A DNA stretch of 64,000 nt from an uncultured Pirellula sp. (GTDB taxonomy: Bacteria > Planctomycetota > Planctomycetia > Pirellulales > Pirellulaceae), in assembly GCA_903892355.1 (NCBI GenBank), contig CAITIE010000108.1, positions 62,001 through 126,000 on the forward strand, written 5' to 3'. Both the position numbers and the translations under genes were made by a program. The notes below the pieces were generated by a model, which did no database searches, had not been told where the DNA came from, and worked only from the letters and a program-made list of their open reading frames with translations. Of the stretch, positions 1 to 8,755 are shown one piece after another (positions within the stretch are counted from its first letter, which is position 1; each line of letters begins with the position of its first letter).

Positions 1-505
1 ACGCATAAGGCGATTCCGGAGCGAGCTTGTCGAAAACTCGTTCTTCCTCTGCCAAGTCGCGTTGCCAATAGCACCAGTCGTATCGAATGCTGTAGGGCAA
101 GCCGACTTGGCGATAGAAAAGCTCATCGTAGAACGCCCGCGGATAAGCTCTTTCGAGGGATTTTAGAGCGCGATGTCCGACAGAGAGGAAGTTTCTGCTG
201 CGATGGTTTTTCAGGGTTCGCTGCACAAAAGGCGATTCCCGTTCTCCCTCCGCGATTGGAAGCAGACGAATGCGAGGTTCGTCCCGGTACATCCATTGAG
301 TCATCCCGAGATTTCTCGCCTTGCAGAATACGTTTACATTTCTATCTGCGTTCAATCGGTCGAGCAGATACCGGATCATTCCATTGCAATGAATCATGTC
401 TCCCAGTCCGAGATGGTGGTAAACGAAAAGGTCTTCGTTCACCTCCAGTTCCTCAAGGAGTCGGCTGGGAGTTTCGAACACTCTATTCAGCGAGAACTGA
501 ACCAT
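1..505 (-). CDS. Partial hypothetical protein, possibly glycosyltransferase-like (C-terminus outside window)
   Basis: The reverse strand is open from an ATG at 503-505 to the left edge, at least 168 codons, and an in-frame TAG lies a few codons upstream of the ATG. Residues 27-45 read YHHLGLGDMIHCNGMIRYL; a GLGD-type glycine loop like this opens many GT-B type sugar transferases and related proteins. The rest is rich in aromatic and basic residues. It lies 54 bp downstream of a methyltransferase on the same strand, which suits a glycan or cell-surface locus. The family call is inference; that the gene is real rests on the long open frame and tight neighbour spacing. Confidence 0.6.
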   Translation of the reverse strand, partial: MVQFSLNRVFETPSRLLEELEVNEDLFVYHHLGLGDMIHCNGMIRYLLDRLNADRNVNVFCKARNLGMTQWMYRDEPRIRLLPIAEGERESPFVQRTLKNHRSRNFLSVGHRALKSLERAYPRAFYDELFYRQVGLPYSIRYDWCYWQRDLAEEERVFDKLAPESPYA

Positions 506-559
506 TGCTACCAAGCCCTTGTTAGATTTCTAAATGGACTGCTTGAAGCCGATCTGACA

Positions 560-1210
560 TTAAGCAGCCATGCTGGTGGCCACCCGTTTCGGACTGTATC
601 GGTACAGGCATAATCCGACAGAGTCGAACGAGCCTTTGGTCCACCATACATTCTTTTGATGTCCGCTCAATAGATCCTCCTGGACCCAATCCGACGAGTT
701 TTCCAGGTAGGGGCGAATCAACTTTGCCTTGATGGAAACGATTTTTCGATTGGCACCACCGGCTTGTTCCCAATCGTGCATCGCGAAGTAACAGCCTGGT
801 TCGATCCATTCCTCGAGAGAGCGAATGTCGTCGAGCGCCAGTTCCGGAATCTCAGGTCCATCAAAAAAAATGAAGTCCGGGGCGATGCTGTTGTGCCGCA
901 TCCACGAGATCAACTCGTCGGACCGAAGCGGATGGTAGCAAAGGGTATCCTCAAAGCGCTTCAGGAAGTTTTCGGGAGGGCGGCGTAGTGGATCGCAAGT
1001 ATGCAGAACTCCACCATGTTCTCGAATCGCTTCGGACATGTAGAACGTCGATCCTCCCACTCCGCTCCCGACTTCGAGGACGACTTTAGGGGCACACTTA
1101 CGGACCCACTGAAAAAGTCGAAGCCGTTCGATAGGCAGCATTTCTCCCGGGTAGGGGTTGGATGGCAAGTAGGTTGTTGTAACGACTTTGGTGAGTATTT
1201 TGCGCAGCAT
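560..1210 (-). CDS. Class I SAM-dependent methyltransferase (Methyltransf_24 type)
   Basis: This 216-residue protein has a Rossmann methyltransferase signature: VVLEVGSGVGGST at residues 43-55 is motif I (the SAM glycine loop), and DFIFFDGPE near 112-120 is the later acidic strand. WIEPGCYFAMHDWE near 136-149 resembles the 'lead strand then HDW' block of the small Methyltransf_24 enzymes often found in sugar and polysaccharide loci. No signal peptide is seen, so it is cytoplasmic. The substrate cannot be told from sequence. The downstream partial gene on the same strand suggests a shared surface-glycan role. Confidence 0.8.
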   Translation of the reverse strand: MLRKILTKVVTTTYLPSNPYPGEMLPIERLRLFQWVRKCAPKVVLEVGSGVGGSTFYMSEAIREHGGVLHTCDPLRRPPENFLKRFEDTLCYHPLRSDELISWMRHNSIAPDFIFFDGPEIPELALDDIRSLEEWIEPGCYFAMHDWEQAGGANRKIVSIKAKLIRPYLENSSDWVQEDLLSGHQKNVWWTKGSFDSVGLCLYRYSPKRVATSMAA

Positions 1211-1379
1211 TCGGAACTCCTATCAGACGCGATCGCACGTAGGGTCATAGCAAATCAGGGCATGACGAAGCAAGTGAGGAAAGCTGGGTAATGCATGGGT
1301 TCTCGCGAGAAGCGAAAAACTGCACTGGTATTTCACATGCATTTTTCGGTATAGGGCACCGTTCCCGATTTCTGCGCCG

Positions 1380-1415
1380 GAGGCTGAGTTGCCTAAACAA
1401 GAGGCTGAGTTGCCT
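1380..1415. repeat. 15-bp direct repeat, two copies
   Basis: Two identical copies of gaggctgagttgcct lie at 1380-1394 and 1401-1415, a period of 21 bp. They sit between the divergent methyltransferase and the gene at 1491, where regulatory sites would be expected. Function is unknown. Confidence 0.6.
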
Positions 1416-1490
1416 GAAACTCGGATTGCATGATCGGAGAAACCGATGGAATCGAACAACAGCGGGGGTACTCCCCAAGGATGAATCACG

Positions 1491-2504
1491 ATGAGCACAT
1501 CCGCTCGACGCAAACGTTCGAGACGTTTTTATTGGGCCGAAATTGGGTTCCTCGTTTTGGGGCTTATCGCGCTCAAGCCTGAGATACTGACCGAACTGAT
1601 TCCAACCGGACGAAATTCCTCGCAGTTGGCCTCCCAAGCGGCATTGAATCAGGTGGCGATGAACAACGCGCTCTTCGGCAATGCCTCGCTGGCGGCCGGT
1701 GGAAACGCAGTCTTTGTTCCTGTTTCTGGAACGCTTCTGTACCCCGCAAATTACCTAACGCCGACATCGTTTGCATCAGCGCCTGTTAGTATGCAAACGA
1801 CTCAACCGTCAAGTTATACGACAGCGAGTTATAGTGCGCCCTACCTAGCTTCGAATGGAATTGCCCCCAGCTACCACCATTCATCCCAGGCGAATCCTGC
1901 CGCATTACAGACCGCGGGATGGGGGCAGCATGCGGCTTACGGGGATTGGTCGACAACGTATCCCCACGCATCCAACCAACCATCGAATCCCACCCAAAAC
2001 GTCACTTCCATGATGGCTTCGACCTCGCCGTCGGGGCTCCAGGTCGTGTGGCCGGATTCCTATCGTCCTATCGCAGCGCAGCCAGCGCCAAACTACGTCG
2101 CTAGCAATGGGTACTCCCCCAATCCGCAGTATGGGAGCTCACAGTATGGGAGCTCACAGTATGGGAGCTCACAGTATGGGAGCTCACAGTATGGGAGCTC
2201 ACAGTATGGCGGAACTCAAAACGGACAGTACCGAGGAACACCCATAGCAGGTACGAACGTCGCGAATGGCTACGTTGGTGCAGTAGCGAATTCGGTCGCT
2301 TCGGGTGCCTATCCTCAATATGCGTATCCCCAAAGCTCCTCGACGCAGAGCGCCTATCCACCGAGCGTCTATCCACCGAGCAGCTACCCCTCGAACGGTT
2401 ATGCTCCCAATACCTATTCAACAGTGAACAACACCGCGAATACCTCCGGTGGATATCGAAATACCTCGCCTGCCACAGCGCCCCCTGTGGTCGGAAGGTA
2501 CTGA
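1491..2504 (+). CDS. Membrane-anchored Ser/Tyr/Gln/Asn-rich low-complexity protein with YGSSQ repeats
   Basis: This 337-residue protein begins with a basic stretch (SARRKRSRRFYWAE) and one hydrophobic helix at about residues 16-30, so it is probably held in the membrane by its N-terminus. The rest is low complexity, rich in S, Y, Q, N, A and P. Five perfect YGSSQ units occur near residues 213-238, and SAYPPS/SVYPPS/SSYPS repeats lie near the C-terminus. An AAGGA precedes the ATG by about 11 bp. It lies 86 bp upstream of flgD on the same strand, so a surface or flagellum-associated role is possible, but no known domain is recognisable. Confidence 0.7.
   Translation: MSTSARRKRSRRFYWAEIGFLVLGLIALKPEILTELIPTGRNSSQLASQAALNQVAMNNALFGNASLAAGGNAVFVPVSGTLLYPANYLTPTSFASAPVSMQTTQPSSYTTASYSAPYLASNGIAPSYHHSSQANPAALQTAGWGQHAAYGDWSTTYPHASNQPSNPTQNVTSMMASTSPSGLQVVWPDSYRPIAAQPAPNYVASNGYSPNPQYGSSQYGSSQYGSSQYGSSQYGSSQYGGTQNGQYRGTPIAGTNVANGYVGAVANSVASGAYPQYAYPQSSSTQSAYPPSVYPPSSYPSNGYAPNTYSTVNNTANTSGGYRNTSPATAPPVVGRY
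2130..2204. repeat. Five perfect tandem copies of a 15-bp unit inside a coding region
   Basis: The unit tatgggagctcacag is repeated five times without a mismatch, each copy encoding YGSSQ in frame. Perfect identity suggests recent expansion by slippage or unequal recombination, and copy number may vary between strains. Each unit carries a SacI-type gagctc palindrome. Confidence 0.9.
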
Positions 2505-2516
2505 ATAGGGATCCGA

Positions 2517-2542
2517 ACAGGTCCAGTGAACGCTGGTCCTGT
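2517..2542. other. Stem-loop between the repeat protein and flgD
   Basis: Arms acaggtccag and ctggtcctgt pair with one mismatch around the 6-nt loop tgaacg. No T-run follows, so it is not a typical intrinsic terminator. It may be an RNA-processing or stabilising structure at the 3' end of the upstream message. Confidence 0.4.
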
Positions 2543-2590
2543 AGACTTCGTTGGTTAATTCGATCTGCTTACCTTTCCGGGTGAATACTT

Positions 2591-3046
2591 ATGTCTAAGG
2601 TCAATACGACAACTGCAAGCAATTTCTCAAACTCAACCAGCAAATCGTCTGCCGCGAATTCGCTTCAGGGTGGGGGATTGAATGATGTGGATGTGTCTCA
2701 ATTCTTGAACCTCATGATCACCGAATTGCAGAATCAGGATCCATTGAATCCGACGGATAATGCTGCCTTGATGGAGCAAGTCGGACAGTTGCGATCGATT
2801 TCGGCGAACGATACGTTGATCAAAACATTGACTAGCTTTTCCACGACCCAGGAACTGACAACGGCGAGTGGACTTATCGGGAAGAAGGTCAAGGGATTGG
2901 ATAGCGATGCGAAAGAGGTAAATGGGGCAGTCTCGAGTGTCTCGGTAAAGATTGACGAAAAAGATCGCAACAAGCGTCAGGTACAAGTGCATGTTGGTGC
3001 CCAGATTGTCGATATGAACAATATTCGCGAGATCGTGGAAGAATAA
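2591..3046 (+). CDS. flgD: Flagellar hook assembly scaffold FlgD, short form
   Basis: FlgD is the hook-capping scaffold needed for FlgE polymerisation. Residues 30-80 hold the conserved N-terminal block: DVSQFLNLMITELQNQDPLN followed by PTDNAALMEQVGQL. A Ser/Asn-rich lead precedes it, as usual for a substrate of flagellar type III export. At 151 residues it is shorter than the 200-plus of typical FlgD: the C-terminal part is small (about residues 100-151, LIGKKVKGLDSDAKEVNG onward), and a full FlgD tudor/FnIII cap is not evident. The gene flgE follows on the same strand 178 bp downstream, which supports the call. Confidence 0.87.
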   Translation: MSKVNTTTASNFSNSTSKSSAANSLQGGGLNDVDVSQFLNLMITELQNQDPLNPTDNAALMEQVGQLRSISANDTLIKTLTSFSTTQELTTASGLIGKKVKGLDSDAKEVNGAVSSVSVKIDEKDRNKRQVQVHVGAQIVDMNNIREIVEE

Positions 3047-3224
3047 TTGCACTTGGAATGTGAGTTCGCTAGCAAGAGATGAATCGAGCTAGCAAAGATC
3101 GCGTCGGGTAATTGTCCCCGATCGAGCGGATCCTGGTTCAGCTGCCTCATGGATAGTGTTGCTTGGGCAGTTGTGACGATCGTGGATTCACCCGGTTATC
3201 ATTGACGCGTGGAGTAACGAACTC

Positions 3225-5675
3225 ATGGGTTTGGCATCAGCGCTTAGTACTGCCCTAACGGGCATGAATGCAGCGGAAACACAGATCGACGTTCTAGGTA
3301 ATAACCTTGCGAACTCGCAAACGGTTGGGTTCAAGGCGTCGGACGTTGTGTTCGCGTCCCAGTTCCTTCAAACGCTATCTTTAGGTGCGGCGCCGAACGC
3401 GGACAGCGGTGGTGCAAACCCCAGGCAAACGGGTCTCGGTGTTCAAGTTGCCGCGATCAATCCGAACTTCAAGCAGGGGACGATTGAGATCAGTTCTGCT
3501 TCGTCCGACTTGGCGATCCAAGGTGACGGTTTCTTTCAGGTTGCGGGAGCATCTGGTGAGAAACTCTACACACGCAATGGTGTGTTCCGGCTTAACAGTA
3601 CCAATGAGTTGGTGACATCGACCGGGAACCGGTTGCTCGGTTACGGGATCGATGATCAATTCAATATTCAGACCACAGCTTTGGTCCCGTTATCAATTCC
3701 GGTTGGTACCGAGTCTGTGGCCAAGCAAACCACAACCGTGACGTTGGAAGGTACGTTGACTTCGTTAGGAGATGTTGCGAATCAATCGCAGATCGTCCAA
3801 AGCGCGGTCCTTGGTAATGGTCTGATACCGCGACCTGTATCGTCAGGCATGTCAGCAACAGGTTCCAACGGACCACAGTTGACCGGTGTGAACTTTACGA
3901 CCGTCGAAGGCGGGGGTGGTAACATCGCGGAAAGTTCGACGTTCGGATACAAGTTCACGTTCGTCGACAGCCAAGGCAAAGAGACAATGCCTACCAGTGA
4001 GTCTACGTACACGGTTCCTGTCGGTAATGGGAATGCGGACAACACTGTTCGTATCACGTTGCCCGCGGCCAACTCGCAGTACAATCAAGTTCGAGTGTAT
4101 CGCACGGCACCTGGAGGGTCGGATTACTTCTTGGTGGGTTCTGGTGCCGCGGGAAGTACTTTCAATGACACAACGGCGGCCTCGTCGTCTACGGCGCTCA
4201 ATAGCGCGGGTTTGACGGGGAATTATTCCTACATGATCACCTACTACAAAGCAGGTGAACCGGAATCGAGACCGTCACCGCTGGTCGGTCCTGTCAACGT
4301 GATCAACGGTAGACCAGTTTTGTCAGGCTTTCCAACGCCGCCGGTACCTCCTCCTGAGGGCGGTTTTCCTGCGTACGATCAGATTCGACTGTATCGAAAC
4401 ATGGCGAACGACCCCACATCTTTCTACCTGGTGGATACCGTCGCACCTACGGGATCGTATACCGATTCCAAGACGGATGCGGATATCAGCAATCTCGCCT
4501 TGCCAGGCCGCAAAGCCGTGAACCTTGACGGTCCAACGGTGGACGGCACGACCAAACTCATCAACGTCACCACGCGCGATGGTCTTGACTACTTACAGCC
4601 TTTTAAGGCTGGAGAGTTGTCGTTCAAAGGAAAAAAGGGGGGGCGTACGTTGGATGAGAAGACCTTCGAAATCACCAACAACACCACCGTCCAAGAGTTA
4701 ATGACCTTCATGAAGGACTCACTGGGTATCGTGAGTGATTCCGGGGATGCATCTAACCCGATTGCGGGATCGGTGAATAAGATCCTAGGTGAGTCGGGAA
4801 CGATTCAGCCCAACGTGTACATCAATAACGGCGCGATTCGGTTCGTTGGCAACACAGGGGCCGACAATGCAGTTGCGATCGATTTGACTGGGTTTCGCTT
4901 GACCGAATCGAATGGCAACGTGAGTAATCCAGCGTTGAATTTCACGGTTCAACAAGAAGCGGAGGGCACGAGTGCGGTGACGGACTTCATTTCGTACGAC
5001 TCGCTGGGCTTCCCTGTCCGGGTACGCTTGACGGCGGTCCTTGAAAGCCGGACCGACCAGAACACGACCTATCGTTGGTATGCAGACAGTCCAGAAAACG
5101 TAAGTCGAACGGGCAGCCCGATCGATGTGGGGACGGGGTTGATTCGATTTGACGGGAATGGAAACTTTGTTTCAGCGACGAACTCCACAGTAGCCATCAA
5201 CCGCGTTGGGTTTCCGAGCGAAAAGCCGATGCAGTTCGATTTCAATTTTGGTGCTCTTTCGGGTTTGGCCGCGGCTAAGGCGACGGTTGCTGCTTCGCGT
5301 CAGGACGGTTCACCTCCAGGGGTTTTGACCAGTTACGTCATCGGTGAAGACGGCACGATCCGAGGGGTGTTCAGCAACGGTATCTCCCGAGACTTGGGAC
5401 GATTGCGATTGGCGCGTTTCTCCAACCCAGGTGGTTTGGAACAACGTGGTCAGAACTTGTATGCCCAAGGGATCAACACCGGGTTGCCTATCGAAGGTAG
5501 TCCCTCGGAAAACGGGATCGGTACGGTTACCGCAGGTGCTCTCGAGTTGTCCAATACCGACGTCGGTGGTGACTTGGTGACGCTGGTGCTCGCAAGTACT
5601 CAGTACCGAAGTAATGCTCGGGTTATCACGGCTACCCAGCAGCTGTTTGACGAGTTGCTCAATCTGCGTCGGTAG
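3225..5675 (+). CDS. flgE: Flagellar hook protein FlgE with large inserted domains
   Basis: FlgE forms the universal-joint hook of the flagellum. The N-terminus (ALSTALTGMNAAETQIDVLG, then NNLANSQTVGFKAS) is the rod/hook-family heptad helix and signature. SSASSDLAIQGDGFFQV near residue 95 is the second FlgE/F/G motif. The C-terminus (GALELSNTDVGGDLVTLVLA, then STQYRSNARVITATQQL) is the pairing coiled coil. At 816 residues it is about twice the enterobacterial length; the extra mass around residues 220-430 looks like two FnIII-like beta domains (QVRVYRTAPGG and QIRLYRNMANDP are matching strands). The start ATG has GGAG about 10 bp upstream. Confidence 0.93.
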   Translation: MGLASALSTALTGMNAAETQIDVLGNNLANSQTVGFKASDVVFASQFLQTLSLGAAPNADSGGANPRQTGLGVQVAAINPNFKQGTIEISSASSDLAIQGDGFFQVAGASGEKLYTRNGVFRLNSTNELVTSTGNRLLGYGIDDQFNIQTTALVPLSIPVGTESVAKQTTTVTLEGTLTSLGDVANQSQIVQSAVLGNGLIPRPVSSGMSATGSNGPQLTGVNFTTVEGGGGNIAESSTFGYKFTFVDSQGKETMPTSESTYTVPVGNGNADNTVRITLPAANSQYNQVRVYRTAPGGSDYFLVGSGAAGSTFNDTTAASSSTALNSAGLTGNYSYMITYYKAGEPESRPSPLVGPVNVINGRPVLSGFPTPPVPPPEGGFPAYDQIRLYRNMANDPTSFYLVDTVAPTGSYTDSKTDADISNLALPGRKAVNLDGPTVDGTTKLINVTTRDGLDYLQPFKAGELSFKGKKGGRTLDEKTFEITNNTTVQELMTFMKDSLGIVSDSGDASNPIAGSVNKILGESGTIQPNVYINNGAIRFVGNTGADNAVAIDLTGFRLTESNGNVSNPALNFTVQQEAEGTSAVTDFISYDSLGFPVRVRLTAVLESRTDQNTTYRWYADSPENVSRTGSPIDVGTGLIRFDGNGNFVSATNSTVAINRVGFPSEKPMQFDFNFGALSGLAAAKATVAASRQDGSPPGVLTSYVIGEDGTIRGVFSNGISRDLGRLRLARFSNPGGLEQRGQNLYAQGINTGLPIEGSPSENGIGTVTAGALELSNTDVGGDLVTLVLASTQYRSNARVITATQQLFDELLNLRR

Positions 5676-5795
5676 CGTTAACTCGTCCATAGTTCTGCAA
5701 GCGATTGGGCTGAAGCATACCTCGCGCCGGTTTGAGGCGTTTGAGGGCCAATCTAATTCTTGTTCATTGGTACTGTTGGAGGTATCCTTGGTCGG

Positions 5796-6782
5796 ATGCA
5801 AAACCATCCTACACCTAGCAGTCTTTCAGCCGCACCGTTGGAGAATCTTCGGCTTCGAGCGGATCTCGCCCGACGATTGCGGGCTTTCTTCGATTCCAGG
5901 GGCTTCACGGAAGTCCATACACCGATTCTTTCAACACGGTCGATTATCGATCGGCACCTCGATCCTATCCGCGTGCCGGGGAACCATGTTGGATTTCCTG
6001 GAGTGGATGGAGATTGGTATTTGCAGACATCGCCAGAACAATCGATGAAACGATTGCTCGCGTCTGGGATCGGTAGCATCTACCAGTTAGGTCCGGTTTT
6101 CCGAGCGGGTGAATTGGGGCAATTCCACAATCCCGAGTTCACGATGGCGGAGTGGTACGATCTCGACGCTGGGTTCGAACAAGGCTTGTCGCTCCTCGAT
6201 CAACTCTGCGGATGTTTGCTCGAAACTCCTACCGCTCATCGCCAACGTTTTCCGGATGCATTTCGGGACACCACGGGCTTGGAGTTATTCGAGACCGATG
6301 CGAGCCAACTGGGCGTCTGGTGCTTGGAAAATGCTTTGGTCGATTCTGCGGATTGGACGAGTGACTGGGACGATTGGGTCAATCTGATTTTCTCGATGCG
6401 GGTCCAGCCGAGATTGGGCCTGGATCGCCCAGTGCTCATCACGCATTTCCCCGCGTCCCAAGCGGCCTTGGCAAAACTGGATCGGGAAGATCCTCGCACT
6501 GCGGAGCGGTATGAACTGTTTTTCCGCGGTGTTGAGTTGGCCAATGGCTACCATGAGTTGCTCGATGGCGACATCCTCCGACAGCGAGCCGAGATAGCAG
6601 CCCAGCAGCGATCGCTCGATGGCAAATTTGCAATCCCGGTCGACAACCCGTTGCTGGACGCAATGGCGGTTGGCATACCGGCATCGTGCGGCTGTGCCTT
6701 GGGATTCGACCGGGTGGTTATGTTGGCGTGTGGCGCGGAACGACTTGATCAAGTAGTAGCTTTTACGGCCGACCGAGCGTAA
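5796..6782 (+). CDS. epmA: EF-P lysine ligase EpmA (GenX/PoxA family)
   Basis: EpmA is a class II lysyl-tRNA-synthetase paralogue without an anticodon-binding domain that attaches beta-lysine or lysine to translation factor EF-P. Visible are motif 1 (FFDSRGFTEVHTPILS, about residues 27-42), motif 2 (VFRAGELGQFHNPEFTMAEW, about 101-120) and motif 3 (GCALGFDRVVML near 302). At 328 residues it matches E. coli EpmA. I chose ATG 5796, with GGAGG at 5778-5782, over an upstream TTG at 5760. It follows flgE on the same strand but has no functional link to flagella other than, perhaps, translation of proline-rich proteins. Confidence 0.9.
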   Translation: MQNHPTPSSLSAAPLENLRLRADLARRLRAFFDSRGFTEVHTPILSTRSIIDRHLDPIRVPGNHVGFPGVDGDWYLQTSPEQSMKRLLASGIGSIYQLGPVFRAGELGQFHNPEFTMAEWYDLDAGFEQGLSLLDQLCGCLLETPTAHRQRFPDAFRDTTGLELFETDASQLGVWCLENALVDSADWTSDWDDWVNLIFSMRVQPRLGLDRPVLITHFPASQAALAKLDREDPRTAERYELFFRGVELANGYHELLDGDILRQRAEIAAQQRSLDGKFAIPVDNPLLDAMAVGIPASCGCALGFDRVVMLACGAERLDQVVAFTADRA

Positions 6783-6902
6783 CGTGTCAGCGTCCGTCGG
6801 TATTAAACCGCCCGTCGGTTTTAGTACGCGAAAGCCATCGGTCAAAGCTATTGGGAAAAGCTAGTCATGGATTAGATGATCGCAGTCGATGCTCGAGCTG
6901 CA

Positions 6903-7544
6903 TCAACCCTCGAGCAACTCCGGGAAATTCTCTTGGAGCGCGTGGCGCGCGATCAAATTGCGGGTGCGAGTCACGAAGTCGGATTTGTAGTTTGCGACTT
7001 GCTGCTCGCTCAAATTCAACGCATTCGAGACATCCTTGTTGCTTGCACCAGCGACGAAGAGCAACTCGATGCACTGAAGTTTTTGATAATCGGATTTCGA
7101 TTTCCACTTGGATATCTGATCTGCGATGGCAACCGCGAGGGCTTCTTCTTCGAGATCTCTCCGTTCCACCGATCGGGCGAGACTGCTTGCCGCTCGGCCT
7201 TTCGAGGGGACATTTTGGGCAGCATCGCTCGATCCTTCCCGAGCTACCCATTGGGTGGTATGTCGGCGTCCCTCGCGTCTCAAGTGGTCGGTTAATTTGT
7301 AGGCAGCGATCGAGAACAAGTAGCTTTCCAGAGGTCGCGATGCGTCGTAATTGGGGATGCTGTTGAGAAACCCAATAAAGGTCTCTTGGACGATATCTTC
7401 CGCATGCGATCGATCGACCAATCGTGTTCCGACATAAGCCAACAGTCGGCCTTCGAAGCGCTCGATGAACTGCTGCCATGCGTGAGCGTCACCGGTACGA
7501 ATACCTTCGATGAGCAGAGTATCTAAGTTCGTTTCGTTCATCAT
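6903..7544 (-). CDS. ECF-type sigma-70 family RNA polymerase sigma factor
   Basis: This 213-residue protein carries region 2 at about residues 28-88: RLVDRSHAEDIVQETFIGFL and ESYLFSIAAYKLTDHLRRE match the -10-recognising core. Region 4 at about 158-200 (LQCIELLFVAGASNKDVSNA, then LNLSEQQVANYKSDF) is the -35 helix-turn-helix. A spacer of about 50 residues rich in Ser/Arg separates them. It is the last gene of a minus-strand run behind a membrane Ser/Thr kinase and FHA-like protein, so phosphorylation or a membrane anti-sigma may control it. No gene shaped like a zinc anti-sigma factor is adjacent. Confidence 0.88.
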   Translation of the reverse strand: MMNETNLDTLLIEGIRTGDAHAWQQFIERFEGRLLAYVGTRLVDRSHAEDIVQETFIGFLNSIPNYDASRPLESYLFSIAAYKLTDHLRREGRRHTTQWVAREGSSDAAQNVPSKGRAASSLARSVERRDLEEEALAVAIADQISKWKSKSDYQKLQCIELLFVAGASNKDVSNALNLSEQQVANYKSDFVTRTRNLIARHALQENFPELLEG

Positions 7545-7613
7545 TGATTACAGCGATGATTGTTTAAGCGAGAGTTTTTTTGATTCTTAAACCCAGTATT
7601 AAGCGTAGTTAAT

Positions 7614-8717
7614 TCACGCTCGACGGTTCTCGCGTTCAGCGAAAAAGCCCACAATAAGAGAAAATGCTGCGATGAATGGAACGATAGAAATCGTGGTGAA
7701 AACAACCATTACGGCTCGCTCTTCACCTACAAATTGGCGTTCCCAATGCTTGAGGAACGACAACTGCTGTTGGTCGATATCCAGTAAAACCCATAGCTGG
7801 TGGTAAGTTCCACTCGGCCGTTCCTGGACGTTGTCGAATTCGGATCTCGCCAAAAAATGTTCGCGGATGTAATCTTCGGTGAGGGCACCTTCGGGCCACG
7901 TTGTGCTCATTTCGCCGAACCCGTTTTGAACGAGAATGGTTCGAACTTCTTCTAGCAATCGTTGGTCGATATCCTTCCGGCATTCTTCGAGAGACTCAAA
8001 GAGCGAGCTAGCGATCGGAACTCTCAATCGGTCTTTTGAGACCACCCGTTCTCGAACCCAGGACGGAGCATTTTCCCCAACAAGTGGCTTATTGAACGCA
8101 TAGTCATCGGTTTGGCTACCCTCGGATGTATCACCGGACCTTGGTGCGCCGCTAGCGCTGTTGAGGATTTGGAATGCGCCGCTGTTGGGTTCCGAGACTT
8201 CGGCTTGCTTGCGTCCAAAACCGCCAATTTTCCCGGTAGGAGCTCTCGGGATGCTGGGAATGTTTTTCTTTTCAGACGTGTTGTCCGAATTGCTGGGATC
8301 GAGTGCTGGACTTAATTCCGAGAAGGCTTCTCGCACTGCTTGTTTAAGTTCTCGTTCGATTTCCTCTTGGGATGCGGACGGATCCATCTTTTTCGACATC
8401 GAATCCAATTTGTCGGTGACTCGTTGCATCGATTTTGAGAGCCAGTCGAGGGAACGTTGAGCCGACTCGTAAGCGTTCCCCTCCGACTCCCGTTCTGATG
8501 GAGCGTCCTCTAATTGGGAGGCTGACTTAGGTGATTCGTTTGAACCCGCATCCGTGGTTGTCGGTGGGTCTTGACGGAATCCAAGAGACTGTCCTGCCAA
8601 TACGCTGCAGATCGCGATCCCACAAAGTACAGCGTGGGGCGAAAGCCATTCCATCGCTATGGCTCGAAGGATGGAATAGCCTGAGTTCGAATCATCGTTG
8701 CGAAGCGGTGTATGCAT
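7614..8717 (-). CDS. Hypothetical membrane protein, coiled-coil/Pro-Ser rich, in the kinase-sigma operon
   Basis: This 367-residue protein has a hydrophobic segment at about residues 28-46 (AVLCGIAICSVLAGQSLG), likely a signal peptide or anchor. A charged, helix-prone stretch follows at about 68-135. A Pro/Ser/Gly-rich linker leads to a folded region at about 215-330. A C-terminal membrane helix ends the protein (TTISIVPFIAAFSLIVGFF, about 340-358). No known family is recognised. It starts 38 bp after the kinase stop and ends 69 bp before the sigma-factor start, so it is a natural candidate for a membrane partner of either. MEWLS at residue 22 is an alternative start. Confidence 0.68.
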   Translation of the reverse strand: MHTPLRNDDSNSGYSILRAIAMEWLSPHAVLCGIAICSVLAGQSLGFRQDPPTTTDAGSNESPKSASQLEDAPSERESEGNAYESAQRSLDWLSKSMQRVTDKLDSMSKKMDPSASQEEIERELKQAVREAFSELSPALDPSNSDNTSEKKNIPSIPRAPTGKIGGFGRKQAEVSEPNSGAFQILNSASGAPRSGDTSEGSQTDDYAFNKPLVGENAPSWVRERVVSKDRLRVPIASSLFESLEECRKDIDQRLLEEVRTILVQNGFGEMSTTWPEGALTEDYIREHFLARSEFDNVQERPSGTYHQLWVLLDIDQQQLSFLKHWERQFVGEERAVMVVFTTISIVPFIAAFSLIVGFFAERENRRA

Positions 8718-8755
8718 AGCGCTATTGAGGGCTCTTGGTTTGATGATTGAATGGA

